Shown: piece by piece, positions 52,869 to 61,263 of the stretch
How positions within the stretch are numbered: the stretch's first letter is position 1
Layout: each line of letters starts with the position of its first letter
NCBI GenBank assembly: GCA_958296005.1
Contig: CATQHQ010000002.1
Location: forward strand, 924,501-988,500
DNA: 64,000 nucleotides
DNA from: Longimicrobiales bacterium
GTDB lineage: Bacteria > Gemmatimonadota > Gemmatimonadetes > Longimicrobiales > Gaopeijiaceae
Reading direction: 5' to 3'
Position numbers and translations under genes: made by a program
Notes under the pieces: model-generated
Database searches by the model: none
Told to the model about the DNA's origin: nothing
Seen by the model: the letters and a program-made list of their open reading frames with translations, nothing else

Positions 52869-52902
52869 CCATGCAGGCCAGCTCCTAGCCATGCACGCTA
52901 GC
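52863..52902 (+). repeat. 20-bp tandem duplication across a stop/start junction
   Basis: TCCTAGCCATGCAGGCCAGC (52863-52882) is followed at once by TCCTAGCCATGCACGCTAGC (52883-52902), 17 of 20 bases identical. The first copy holds the stop codon of the YfhO-like gene and an ATG that opens a five-codon mini frame (MQASS then stop). The second copy holds the start of the next gene. Confidence 0.9.
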
Positions 52903-53859
52903 GGCGGCCCAGGAACCGGGCCGTCGGCCTTGCGCAAGTACGGGGTGCTGCCGGCCAAGCTGGCCCTGACGGTCCTGGTCACGTGGTTTGTGCTGCGGGC
53001 CGTCGGCCTCCAGTGGGCCGAAGTCGGCGAGGTGGACTGGGCTGCCGTGCGGGTGGACGTTCCGCTCGTGCTGCTGTCGTTCGTCGCGCTCTTCGTGGAC
53101 CTCGTGCTGACGGCGTGGTTCTGGTCGCGGATCGTGGCCCAGCTGGGCGGCGGCGTGGTGCGGGTACCCGCGGCGGCGTCGGTGATCATCTTGGCGAACC
53201 TGGGCCGGTACGTTCCGGGGAAGGTGCTGCAGATCGCAGGGGTCGCCGTTCTGGCCGGGCGCGCCGGCTGTTCGGCGGCCACGGCCACAGCGGCTTCCCT
53301 CGTCTGCCAGATGATGCACCTCGTGGGCGCGGCTCTGGTGGGCGGTTGGGCCGCCCTGCGGTACGCGGGGGTCTCGCCGCAGTACGCGGTGGTGGTCGGC
53401 CTGTTGGCGCTGGCGGCGCTGGCCATCCTCGCACGCTTCAGGTGCGTGGAGAGGGTCTTGGGCTGGGCGTTGCGGCGAAGCCGCGGTCGGGCGGCGTCCC
53501 AGTCGCCGCCCCAGTCCCTGGACGGGTTTCGTCCTTGGCCGTGGCTAGCGGCGTTCGCGGCCAAGTGGTTCGTCCTCGGTCTCGCACTCTTCCTGCTGGC
53601 CCAGGGCCTTGGCCTGGACGCTCCGTTCGTCCTGCTGGCCACCGTCTTCGCAGGCGGCTACCTGATGGGCTACGTCGTCTTGTTCGCTCCCGCCGGCGTC
53701 GGCGTTCGGGAGGCGTCGATGATCGCCATGCTGGCCCCGGCGCTCGGACTCGATGCCGGCGTCGTTGTGGCGGTGGCGCAACGCGCGTGGATCACCGCGT
53801 TCGAGCTGCTCTGGGTGCCGGTTGGAGCTGTGCTGCTGCGGAAGCCGAGACCGCGCTAG
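52891..53859 (+). CDS. UPF0104/LPG synthase-TM-type membrane protein
   Basis: This membrane protein of about 322 residues belongs to the AglD/MprF-flippase-like superfamily. It has the diagnostic LGRYVPGKVLQIAGV motif and multiple helices (LALTVLVTWFVLRAVGL; LVLLSFVALFVDLVLTAWFW; WFVLGLALFLLAQGLGL). The C-terminus has the family pattern FAPAGVGVREASMIAML. Such proteins move or synthesise lipid-linked compounds. I start it at ATG 52891 in the second copy of the tandem repeat; an upstream frame exists but has no Shine-Dalgarno or homology. It converges on the OLD ATPase gene, with 25 bases between the stops. Confidence 0.85.
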   Translation: MHASGGPGTGPSALRKYGVLPAKLALTVLVTWFVLRAVGLQWAEVGEVDWAAVRVDVPLVLLSFVALFVDLVLTAWFWSRIVAQLGGGVVRVPAAASVIILANLGRYVPGKVLQIAGVAVLAGRAGCSAATATAASLVCQMMHLVGAALVGGWAALRYAGVSPQYAVVVGLLALAALAILARFRCVERVLGWALRRSRGRAASQSPPQSLDGFRPWPWLAAFAAKWFVLGLALFLLAQGLGLDAPFVLLATVFAGGYLMGYVVLFAPAGVGVREASMIAMLAPALGLDAGVVVAVAQRAWITAFELLWVPVGAVLLRKPRPR

Positions 53860-53884
53860 CCTGCTTCGGGGAACGATCCCCGTC

Positions 53885-55621
53885 CTAGGCTCCCTGGACG
53901 CCTGCCTCCTGGGCGACGGTTGCGATGGCGTCCAGCTTCTCCCGCACTTCCGTTGAAATGCTCGCTTCGGGAACATGCTCGGCCAGGACGTGGAAGCTCT
54001 TCTTCACCACCAGATTGGGCAGGCCGAGCCTGTTGAAGAAGTTGCGGAAGACGGGCGTGAGAAACTCGTCGCTGACCTTTAGGTCCGACCCCCACGGAGA
54101 TTTCTTGCCCCGCGTCTCCAACTCGGCTTCCGTTTCCGAGATCGCTTCGTCCATGGCGCGGGCGTGCCGGTTGACCTCGGTCTCCACGAACAGCGGGGCG
54201 ACGATGTTCTTCTTGACCAAAGCCGTCGAGTACGCTTCCAACGCGGATCGGTGGCACAGGTAGTTCTCGATCTCCCGGCGTTTCCAGATCAGGCAATGCA
54301 CTGGCGTCACCTCTGGACTTGAGCCGAGCCGGTCGAAGATCGCCACGCCCCGGAGCTCGGGTACCGCCTCCTTTAGGCCGTGGAAGTGCCTCCTGACGTT
54401 GTCGGGCTGGTTGCCGACATAGTGTACGAAGGGACGTTCCAGCGCACGGAGCGCGGCTTCGTGACCGAGGCGACGGGCGAACGTCTGCAACACCGTCAAG
54501 TCCGTGGGGCCTTCCACGTAGAGCACCCAGCCGGTCTGCGCCGCCTGGAAGTAGTCGTCGGAGCCGATCTCTCTGAGTACCTTTGCGACTTCGTCGCGCC
54601 GCCGGTCGTCGATGCGGTGCGGCTGCCCGATGAAGGCGACTACCGTGTCGCGCCCGGCGGCTTCGTTCAGGAGTACCTCCGAGTGGGTTGCGGCGATGAT
54701 CTGACTTTCGGTCCTCTTTGCGGTCTCGACGAGGACGTTGTACATCTGCCGTTGCCGCAGGATCTCCAAGTGGGCGTCGGGCTCGTCGAGCAGGAGAACC
54801 GCGCCGCGGTTGGCGTGCATGTACGCGAGAAGGAGGAGGGTTTGCTGGAAGCCTCGTCCCGCGGCCGACAAGTCCAAGCGCGTGGCGTGTTCCCGGTAGG
54901 TCATGGTGACTTCGCCACGTCCTGGCACGTACCGGGGCGGATCGACCGTAGCGCCGAAGAGGCTCTTCATCTGGGCGACGACTTCCTCCCACCGCTCGGC
55001 ACCCGTCTGGTGCACTTGGTGGCACAAGTTGCGCAGGACCTCGGCGGTGCGGCCCTCGCCGATCCGCACGTCGATGGCGCCGCCGTCCAGCCGCGCCTCG
55101 GTTGCAGCCAAGCCGGACATGGGAGGCAGGTATCCGATGCGGACGGTGGACGCCTCCTCGGGCACGGGCATCCGCGTCGGCGTCTTCCCCCCGGCTAGTC
55201 GGAGCGGCCGGCAGTAGAACGACTCGGGGTTGGCGTAGTCGAACTCCAAGCCGCACTTCCAGCTCCCGCCGTCAGCCGTTCCTTCGACGACGACTTCGAC
55301 CCGGATGTTGGCCGTTGTGGTCTTGCCCTCAACCCTGCGGATGTCGCGAACGTGTAGCTCCCGCCACAGCAACTTTGCCTCGGGCACGGGAACTGCCAAC
55401 ACGTCCCGACGGTTGACCGTCACCCCAGGCCGCTTCTCCGGCGTCTCCCGTCCAGACCGCTTCTCGGTCCAGCGCTGGACGCCGATCCCCCACAGTGCCA
55501 GCGCCTGAAGAGCGGTTGTCTTGCCGGAGTTGTTGGGTCCCACGAAGACGACGGGGTTGCCAAGCTCGACTTCCACGTTGCCGAAGCGCTTGAAGTTGCG
55601 GACCGTAAGCTTGGTCAACAT
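53885..55621 (-). CDS. OLD-family ATPase with TOPRIM domain, candidate defence effector or sensor
   Basis: The 578-residue product opens MLTKLTVRNFKRF. It has an SMC/RecF-like ATPase with Walker A VGPNNSGKTTALQAL, signature LDLSAAGRGFQQTLLLL, Walker B AVLLLDEPDAHLE and H-loop AATHSEVLL. A TOPRIM nuclease region follows (VLYVEGPTDLTVLQTF; VAIFDRLGSSPE), then WKRREIENYL. The TOPRIM acidic triad may be incomplete, since the second Asp of DxD is not evident. A GGAGG seven bases before ATG 55621 fixes the start. It lies 34 bases downstream of a DUF2335 membrane-protein gene on the same strand. No UvrD-like helicase is present, so it is not Gabija. Confidence 0.85.
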   Translation of the reverse strand: MLTKLTVRNFKRFGNVEVELGNPVVFVGPNNSGKTTALQALALWGIGVQRWTEKRSGRETPEKRPGVTVNRRDVLAVPVPEAKLLWRELHVRDIRRVEGKTTTANIRVEVVVEGTADGGSWKCGLEFDYANPESFYCRPLRLAGGKTPTRMPVPEEASTVRIGYLPPMSGLAATEARLDGGAIDVRIGEGRTAEVLRNLCHQVHQTGAERWEEVVAQMKSLFGATVDPPRYVPGRGEVTMTYREHATRLDLSAAGRGFQQTLLLLAYMHANRGAVLLLDEPDAHLEILRQRQMYNVLVETAKRTESQIIAATHSEVLLNEAAGRDTVVAFIGQPHRIDDRRRDEVAKVLREIGSDDYFQAAQTGWVLYVEGPTDLTVLQTFARRLGHEAALRALERPFVHYVGNQPDNVRRHFHGLKEAVPELRGVAIFDRLGSSPEVTPVHCLIWKRREIENYLCHRSALEAYSTALVKKNIVAPLFVETEVNRHARAMDEAISETEAELETRGKKSPWGSDLKVSDEFLTPVFRNFFNRLGLPNLVVKKSFHVLAEHVPEASISTEVREKLDAIATVAQEAGVQGA

Positions 55622-55655
55622 CGGCGGGCCTCCGTCACCATGGATCAGAGCTCTG

Positions 55656-56084
55656 CTAGTCTTTCTGGACAATACGTCCGACCAGGCCCACCGCACCCAC
55701 GCCAGCGAGTATCGATGCTACCAAGTCGTGGCCAGATAGCGCCAAGACCACAGAAGCCAATATGGACGCGACGGCAGTAGCAAAGCCCAGCCACTGGCCT
55801 CGCTTAGTGTCACCTATCGCAGCTTGCAGTGCGCTGTATTCCCAGGACATTCCATGCCGCTGCCGGGTTTCCGCCATGCTGAGGACACGTTCTGCGCTAC
55901 CTGACAGAGCGAGGTCGTATCGCTCGACTTCTTGCGCTGTTGGCAGTGGGTCGGGGGCGTCCAGTGGATAGCGAGCTGGGCGAAACGGGACGTAGACGTC
56001 GCCAGCGCCGCCCAAGGTTCGGAAGAAAGCGCGCCAGACGGCATTTCTAGATGGGGTGCGCGTCTCGGGTACTTGATAGGCCAC
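55656..56084 (-). CDS. DUF2335-type small membrane protein
   Basis: The product has 142 residues. The C-terminal half has two membrane helices (RGQWLGFATAVASILASVVL and VASILAGVGAVGLVGRIV) preceded by an amphipathic segment (VLSMAETRQRHGMSWEYSAL). This is the arrangement of DUF2335 proteins. The N-terminal half is soluble. A strong GGAGG seven bases before GTG 56084 supports the start. Its base composition is more AT-rich than the surroundings. It lies 34 bases upstream of the OLD-family ATPase, so the two form a probable operon. DUF2335 proteins have no established biochemical role; membrane location next to an ATPase suggests a defence effector, which is inference. Confidence 0.78.
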   Translation of the reverse strand: MAYQVPETRTPSRNAVWRAFFRTLGGAGDVYVPFRPARYPLDAPDPLPTAQEVERYDLALSGSAERVLSMAETRQRHGMSWEYSALQAAIGDTKRGQWLGFATAVASILASVVLALSGHDLVASILAGVGAVGLVGRIVQKD

Positions 56085-56255
56085 GCTGCTGCCTCCGGTC
56101 GGCTCGGGGGCTCCCGACAGAAGCTACGCCGGAGGGACGGCAACGTCCAATGTCAGCGGCGACGGACGTGTCGTACCGCTTCCTAGACCCAGGCGGCTAC
56201 CGTAGTGTACAGGGCAGTGCTGGAAAAGGCCGCCCCCGCGGGAGGACAAGACTTG

Positions 56256-58790
56256 ATGGGCTCCAAGACGGCTCCTGTCCACTGCGCGGCGTTGGTCGCA
56301 ACCGCTTCGCTGGCTGGCGTGGCGATGCTCTCGGCTACTGTTGCGACGACCGCCTTCGCGGCCTCTGCCGCCGCCCAGGAACCGCCCGACACCGTCTTGC
56401 GGGCCGGCCGGGTTGGGGGCGTGATCGGCTCTCGGGCGGACGTGCGCAACCCCGCCGAACTCGCGGTGCCGGTGGACGTCTACAGCGCTGAGGAGCTGGG
56501 GCGGCTGGGCGAAGTCGACTTGGCCGAGGTGCTGGGCCGGATCGCGCCCTCCTTCAACTCCACGCGCTTCCAGGCGGGTGACGGCGCGGCGCTCCACGTC
56601 GCCACCCTGCGCGGCATGAGTGCCGACCAGGTGCTGGTGCTGGTCAACGGCAAGCGCCGTCACGGGGTCGCCTTCCCCAAGGTCATCGCCTTTCAGGGCC
56701 TTGGCACCACGGGCACCGACCTGCGCGCCATTCCCCTGCACGCCGTCAAGCGGATCGAGGTGCTGCGGGGGGGCGCGGCTTCCCAGTACGGCTCCGACGC
56801 CGTCGCCGGGGTCGTCAACATCGTGCTGAAGGACGACGCCCACGGCGTGACCACTTCCACCCACTTGGGCCGCACTTCGTGGGGCGACGGCGAGCAGATC
56901 ACGGCGTCGACCAACGTCGGGATCGGCCTCGGCGACGAGGGCTTCCTCAACCTCACGGCGGAGTACGCAAACCAGCAGCCGACGACCCGAGCAGGCATGG
57001 GACCGACCTGCTTCGCCCCGGACCCGGACTACGCGCCCTGCGCCGGAGGTGGCCGGACCGCGCAGCTGCAACGCATCGGCGAGCCCGACTACCGGAGCGC
57101 GGCGATCGCGCTGAACGCGGCGGTGCCGGCCGGCGAGTCGGGGGAGTTCTACGCCTTCGCCACCTACTCGGGCCGGCAGGCGGTCGCCGATGGCCCCTAC
57201 GGCAAGGCGGACTGGGTGCCCCGCAACGTGTCCTACGTGTACCCCGACGGCTTCTTCCCCACCGAGGAGTCGGAGCTGAACGACGCCTCTTCCGTGCTGG
57301 GAGTCCGGGGCGACTTGGGCGACTGGTGGGCGGACCTGAGCCTGGGGCTGGGACAGGGAGAGTTCCGGTTCGGCACGGCCAACTCGATCAACCCGTCCTA
57401 CGCAGCCGAGTACCTGGCCCGCAACCCGGACGCGACGCCGGACGCCATCGCCGGCAACGCGGGGCCAAGGGACGTCTTCAGCGGCGCTCTCGAGCTCCGC
57501 CAGACCGACGTGAGCGCCGACGCGGCCCGCGACCTGTCGCTTGGGGGCACGCCCGCCCACGTGGCGCTGGGGGCCGCCTACCGCCGAGAGAGCTTCCAGA
57601 TGACCGCCGGCGACCCGGCGTCGTACGCGTGCGGTCCCAGCAACTCGCCGGGAAGCTTCCCCGCCGCGCATCAGCAGAACACCGACGGATCGGCTATCGC
57701 CAGTTGCGGCATCCAGGGCTTCCCGGGGTACAGTCCAGCGAGCGCCGACGCGTCCGAACGGAGCCGCAACAGCATCGGCGCCTACGCCGACGTGGAGGTG
57801 GAGCCGGCGAGCAACCTTTCGTTGGGCGCCGCCCTGCGCTTCGAGAACTACAGCGACGCCGGCAACTCCCTGACCGGCAAGCTCTCCGGGAGGTTCGAGC
57901 TGGGAGCGTCGGGCGCCGCCCTTCGCGCCGCCGTCTCCACCGGGTTCCGGGCGCCGCGGCTGCCCCAGCGGGGGTTCAACACGGTGATCTTCCAGGGAGG
58001 CGGGGAGGGCCTGACCACCACGGGCTTTCTCCCGGAGGGCGACCCGATCGCCTGCGGCGACTTCGGCGCGTGCTCCCTGGCCCACGAGACGTCCCGGAGC
58101 TACGCCGGCGGGCTCGTCTACTCCAACGACTCGGGCTTGCTGCTGACCGCCGACTACTACCGCGTGTCGGTGGCCGACGCCATCGTGCTCACCCAGGGGC
58201 TGGGACCGGACCACGGCCTCCGCGACAACGCCCACTTCCAGGGGCGACCGGTGGACGGCGTCTCGTTCTGGACCAACGCCGTGGACACGCGCACCCAGGG
58301 GTTCGAGCTCGTGGGCACTTGGCGCTTCCGGGGGATGTCGTGGGGCGAGGCGGACCTCTCGGCCAGCCTCCACCGCAACGAGACCGAGATCACGAACAAC
58401 CGCAACCCGGCGTTCGTGCGCGAGACCCAGACGATGCTCATCACCGAGAACCAGCCGAAGCAGCGGATCGGGGCCGGACTGGACGTGCGGTCGGCCAGGG
58501 GGGTCGGCGCCCGCTTCAGGCTGAACCACATCGGGTCGGTCATGTCGCCGTTCATCTTCGAGGAGCCGGTGAAGATCGAGGCCGCCGCCGTCGCCGACGT
58601 CGAACTCGACTTCGAGGTCGGCGGCCGGGTCCGAGTGGCCGTGGGGGCGAACAACCTCTTCGATAAGCTCCCCAACAAGCTGCCGGACGGTCACGTCGCC
58701 CAGCTGTGGGCGTTCGACTACCCCGCAGAGTCGCCCTACGGGCTCTCCGGGCGGGTCACCTACGTGCGGGCGGACTTGGCCATGTGGTAG
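56256..58790 (+). CDS. TonB-dependent outer-membrane receptor
   Basis: This 844-residue receptor has a signal region (LVATASLAGVAMLSATVA, ending ASAAAQE) and no carboxypeptidase-regulatory domain. Its plug has VDVYSAEELGRLGEVDLAEV, ATLRGMSADQVLVLVNGKRRH and the ILRGGAASQYGSDAVAG-type block (VLRGGAASQYGSDAVAG). A 22-strand-like barrel follows. No SusD gene adjoins, so it is of the single-protein type, perhaps for siderophore, vitamin or peptide uptake. GGGAGG upstream fits ATG 56256 or TTG 56253. The 170 bases before it separate it from the divergent DUF2335 gene and show no clear promoter. Confidence 0.9.
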   Translation: MGSKTAPVHCAALVATASLAGVAMLSATVATTAFAASAAAQEPPDTVLRAGRVGGVIGSRADVRNPAELAVPVDVYSAEELGRLGEVDLAEVLGRIAPSFNSTRFQAGDGAALHVATLRGMSADQVLVLVNGKRRHGVAFPKVIAFQGLGTTGTDLRAIPLHAVKRIEVLRGGAASQYGSDAVAGVVNIVLKDDAHGVTTSTHLGRTSWGDGEQITASTNVGIGLGDEGFLNLTAEYANQQPTTRAGMGPTCFAPDPDYAPCAGGGRTAQLQRIGEPDYRSAAIALNAAVPAGESGEFYAFATYSGRQAVADGPYGKADWVPRNVSYVYPDGFFPTEESELNDASSVLGVRGDLGDWWADLSLGLGQGEFRFGTANSINPSYAAEYLARNPDATPDAIAGNAGPRDVFSGALELRQTDVSADAARDLSLGGTPAHVALGAAYRRESFQMTAGDPASYACGPSNSPGSFPAAHQQNTDGSAIASCGIQGFPGYSPASADASERSRNSIGAYADVEVEPASNLSLGAALRFENYSDAGNSLTGKLSGRFELGASGAALRAAVSTGFRAPRLPQRGFNTVIFQGGGEGLTTTGFLPEGDPIACGDFGACSLAHETSRSYAGGLVYSNDSGLLLTADYYRVSVADAIVLTQGLGPDHGLRDNAHFQGRPVDGVSFWTNAVDTRTQGFELVGTWRFRGMSWGEADLSASLHRNETEITNNRNPAFVRETQTMLITENQPKQRIGAGLDVRSARGVGARFRLNHIGSVMSPFIFEEPVKIEAAAVADVELDFEVGGRVRVAVGANNLFDKLPNKLPDGHVAQLWAFDYPAESPYGLSGRVTYVRADLAMW

Positions 58791-58811
58791 GGTAGGGGAG
58801 CCGCTGGGCGC

Positions 58812-61226
58812 TCACGCCCCATAGGGCACCCAGACGTTCTTCACCCGGGTCGCTTGGCGGAGGACGAACTCGCACTCCCGACTCGTCAGCGCCTTCCAAT
58901 CGACGACGCCTCCGCGGTCCACCCACACCCGCTTCAGGTTCCCTGCCGACAGGCGCTCGGCTTCAGCGGAGAGGGGGTCCCCCGCCAAGTCCCACAGCTG
59001 GTCCACGTCGTCGTGGGCCGCCAGGGCCGGTACGACCTCCTGGTGCGGCCCCGAGAGCACGTTCACGACGCCCGGCGGCACGTCCGACGTCTCCAGCACC
59101 TGCACCAAGTCCAGCGCGGAGACCGGGAACCGTTCCGGTGCCAGGAGCACGACGGCGTTGCCTTGCGAGAGGGCTGCGGCCAGCGGAACTGCCACGCCTG
59201 CCAGCGGTGCCCGGTCGCCGCAGCGGATCGCCACGGTCCCCACGGGCTCGTTCATCGCCAGGACGACGTTGCGGAGCGGGGTGGAGTGCACGCGCCCGTC
59301 GTGCTTGTCCGCCCACGCGGCAAAGGTGAAGAGCCCCCGCACGGCTGCGTCCACCTCGCTGGCGGCGCCTTCGGTCCCGGCGCCCGGCGCCCGTGTCAGC
59401 GTTTCTGCGAACTCCCCTGCGCGCGCCGCCAAGTTCTCCGCCACATAGTAGAGAACCTGGGCGCGAACGTGTCCGCTCGTCGCCGCCCACCTCTCACGAG
59501 CCTTGCGCGCCGCCTCCGTTGCGTTGCGAACGTCCTTCCGGTTCCCCCGCGGGACCTCGGCGAAGGCCCGGCCAACCCGGTCGCGCACGACCAGCGAATA
59601 GCCCCCGTCGGGGCGGGCCTGCTTGCCGCCGATCCACATCTTCCGGGTTCGGTCGATGGCTTCGCCCGGCGACCCGCCGCCGCTCGATGCCGCCTCCAGC
59701 GGTTCGGCGGCCTCCGCGGTCTCCGTCGTCCCCTCTGCCTGCGGCCTCGCCGTTGTCCGGGCCACCACCGGCTTCAGGTACTCCCACATTCCTTCGCGTC
59801 CGCCCTCCCGCCCGAACCCCGACTCCCGGTACCCGCCGAACCCCGACGCCGCGTCGAAGAGGTTGGTGCAGTTGATCCAGATCGTCCCGGCCTTGATCGC
59901 CGGCGCCACGTCCAGCGCCAAGTTCACGTCCTCCGTCCAAACGCTGGCCGCCAGCCCGTAGCGGGTGTCGTTGGCCAGCGAGACCGCTTCCGCCGGCGTT
60001 CGGAAGGTCAGGCTCACCACCACCGGGCCGAACACCTCCTCCGTAGCGATCGCGCTGGACGGGGGCGCGCCGGTGCACAGGGTGGGGGGGAGGAAGCAAC
60101 CTTCGTCCGGCATCGGCCGCGACGGCTGCCAGATATCCGCCCCGTCGGCCCGTCCGCTCTCCAGGTAGCCCTCGATCCGGTCCAGCTGGCCCTCGTCCAC
60201 GATCGCTCCCATGTCCGTGGACTTGTCCAGCGGATGTCCTACGCGGAGGCGCTCCATCCGCGCCCGCAGCCGCTCCAGAACGTCCTCCTCGACGCTCTCC
60301 TGCACTAGGAGACGGGACCCGGCGCAGCACACCTGCCCTTGGTTCAGCCATATCCCGTCCACCACCCCCTCGACGGCGGCGTCCAGGTCGGCGCTGTCGA
60401 AGACGACGAACGGCGACTTGCCGCCCAGCTCCAGCGACAGCGACTTCCCCGACCCCGCCGTCGCCGCGCGGATCTCCCGCCCGACCTCGGTGGAGCCGGT
60501 GAACGCCACCTTGTCCACGCCCGGGTGACAGGCCAGCGCGGCGCCCGTCTCGCCGTCCCCGGTCACGATGTTGAGCACGCCCGGGGGCAGCCCCGCCCGA
60601 TCCGCCACCTCCGCGAAGAGAAGCGCCGTCAGCGAGGTGTGCTCGGCGGGCTTGAGGACGACCGTGCACCCGGCCGCCAGGGCCGGGGCGACCTTCCACG
60701 CCAGCATCAACAGGGGGAAGTTCCACGGGATGATCTGTCCCGCGACCCCCGCCGCCTCGTAGCCCTCGAACTCGGCGTCCGCCAGCTGCGCCCACCCGGC
60801 ATGGTGGTAGAAGTGGCGGATCGCCAGGGGCACGTCCAAGTCTCGAGACTCCCGAAGGGCCTTGCCGTTGTCCAGGGACTCGAGCACGGAGAACAGCCGA
60901 GAGCGTCGCTGGAGCTGCCGGGCGATCGAATAGAGGAACCGGGCGCGTGCGTGGCCGTCCGCCTCCCGCCACGGCTCGAGCGCCGCCCGAGCGGCCGCTA
61001 CGGCCCGGTCCACGTCCGCCGCCGTGCCGTACCGGAACCGGGCCAGCAGCCGCCCGTCCGCGGGGCAGCGGCTCTCTTGCAGGCGACCTTCGCCCGCGGC
61101 CCACTCGCCGCCGACGTAGTGGCCGAACGCGCGTTCGCCGCCGTCCAGCCACTCGGTCGCCTCCCGGTCGCTCTCGGGGGCCGGGCCGTACTCGGGCGTC
61201 AGGAAGGCGTCCCGAACGCGAGTCAT
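58812..61226 (-). CDS. ALDH16-type tandem aldehyde dehydrogenase
   Basis: The 804-residue product holds two aldehyde dehydrogenase domains. The first (residues 30-510) has PWNFPLLMLAWKVAPALAAG, Glu266 in LELGGKSP and catalytic Cys300 in GQVCCAGS, so it should be active. The second (about 560-800) begins RKMWIGGKQARPDGGYS and follows the ALDH fold (EPVGTVAIRCGDRAPLAGVA), but it has no catalytic Cys or Glu and is a pseudo-domain. This layout matches bacterial ALDH16. It lies 37 bases after a deoxyribose-phosphate aldolase gene on the same strand, so it may oxidise acetaldehyde from that reaction. The ATG start is well placed before TRVRDAFLTPE. Confidence 0.88.
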   Translation of the reverse strand: MTRVRDAFLTPEYGPAPESDREATEWLDGGERAFGHYVGGEWAAGEGRLQESRCPADGRLLARFRYGTAADVDRAVAAARAALEPWREADGHARARFLYSIARQLQRRSRLFSVLESLDNGKALRESRDLDVPLAIRHFYHHAGWAQLADAEFEGYEAAGVAGQIIPWNFPLLMLAWKVAPALAAGCTVVLKPAEHTSLTALLFAEVADRAGLPPGVLNIVTGDGETGAALACHPGVDKVAFTGSTEVGREIRAATAGSGKSLSLELGGKSPFVVFDSADLDAAVEGVVDGIWLNQGQVCCAGSRLLVQESVEEDVLERLRARMERLRVGHPLDKSTDMGAIVDEGQLDRIEGYLESGRADGADIWQPSRPMPDEGCFLPPTLCTGAPPSSAIATEEVFGPVVVSLTFRTPAEAVSLANDTRYGLAASVWTEDVNLALDVAPAIKAGTIWINCTNLFDAASGFGGYRESGFGREGGREGMWEYLKPVVARTTARPQAEGTTETAEAAEPLEAASSGGGSPGEAIDRTRKMWIGGKQARPDGGYSLVVRDRVGRAFAEVPRGNRKDVRNATEAARKARERWAATSGHVRAQVLYYVAENLAARAGEFAETLTRAPGAGTEGAASEVDAAVRGLFTFAAWADKHDGRVHSTPLRNVVLAMNEPVGTVAIRCGDRAPLAGVAVPLAAALSQGNAVVLLAPERFPVSALDLVQVLETSDVPPGVVNVLSGPHQEVVPALAAHDDVDQLWDLAGDPLSAEAERLSAGNLKRVWVDRGGVVDWKALTSRECEFVLRQATRVKNVWVPYGA

Positions 61227-61263
61227 GGGCGGGTGTCCGTCGTGGGCGTCGTGTCCATGAGCT

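Noticed and set aside
53885-55621. Gabija system (GajA plus GajB)
   Set aside because: The ATPase resembles the OLD/GajA class, but no UvrD-like helicase gene is adjacent; the partner is a DUF2335 membrane protein.
56124-58694. Long minus-strand open frame opposite the TonB receptor
   Set aside because: It is a codon-bias shadow without homology; the plus strand encodes a complete receptor.
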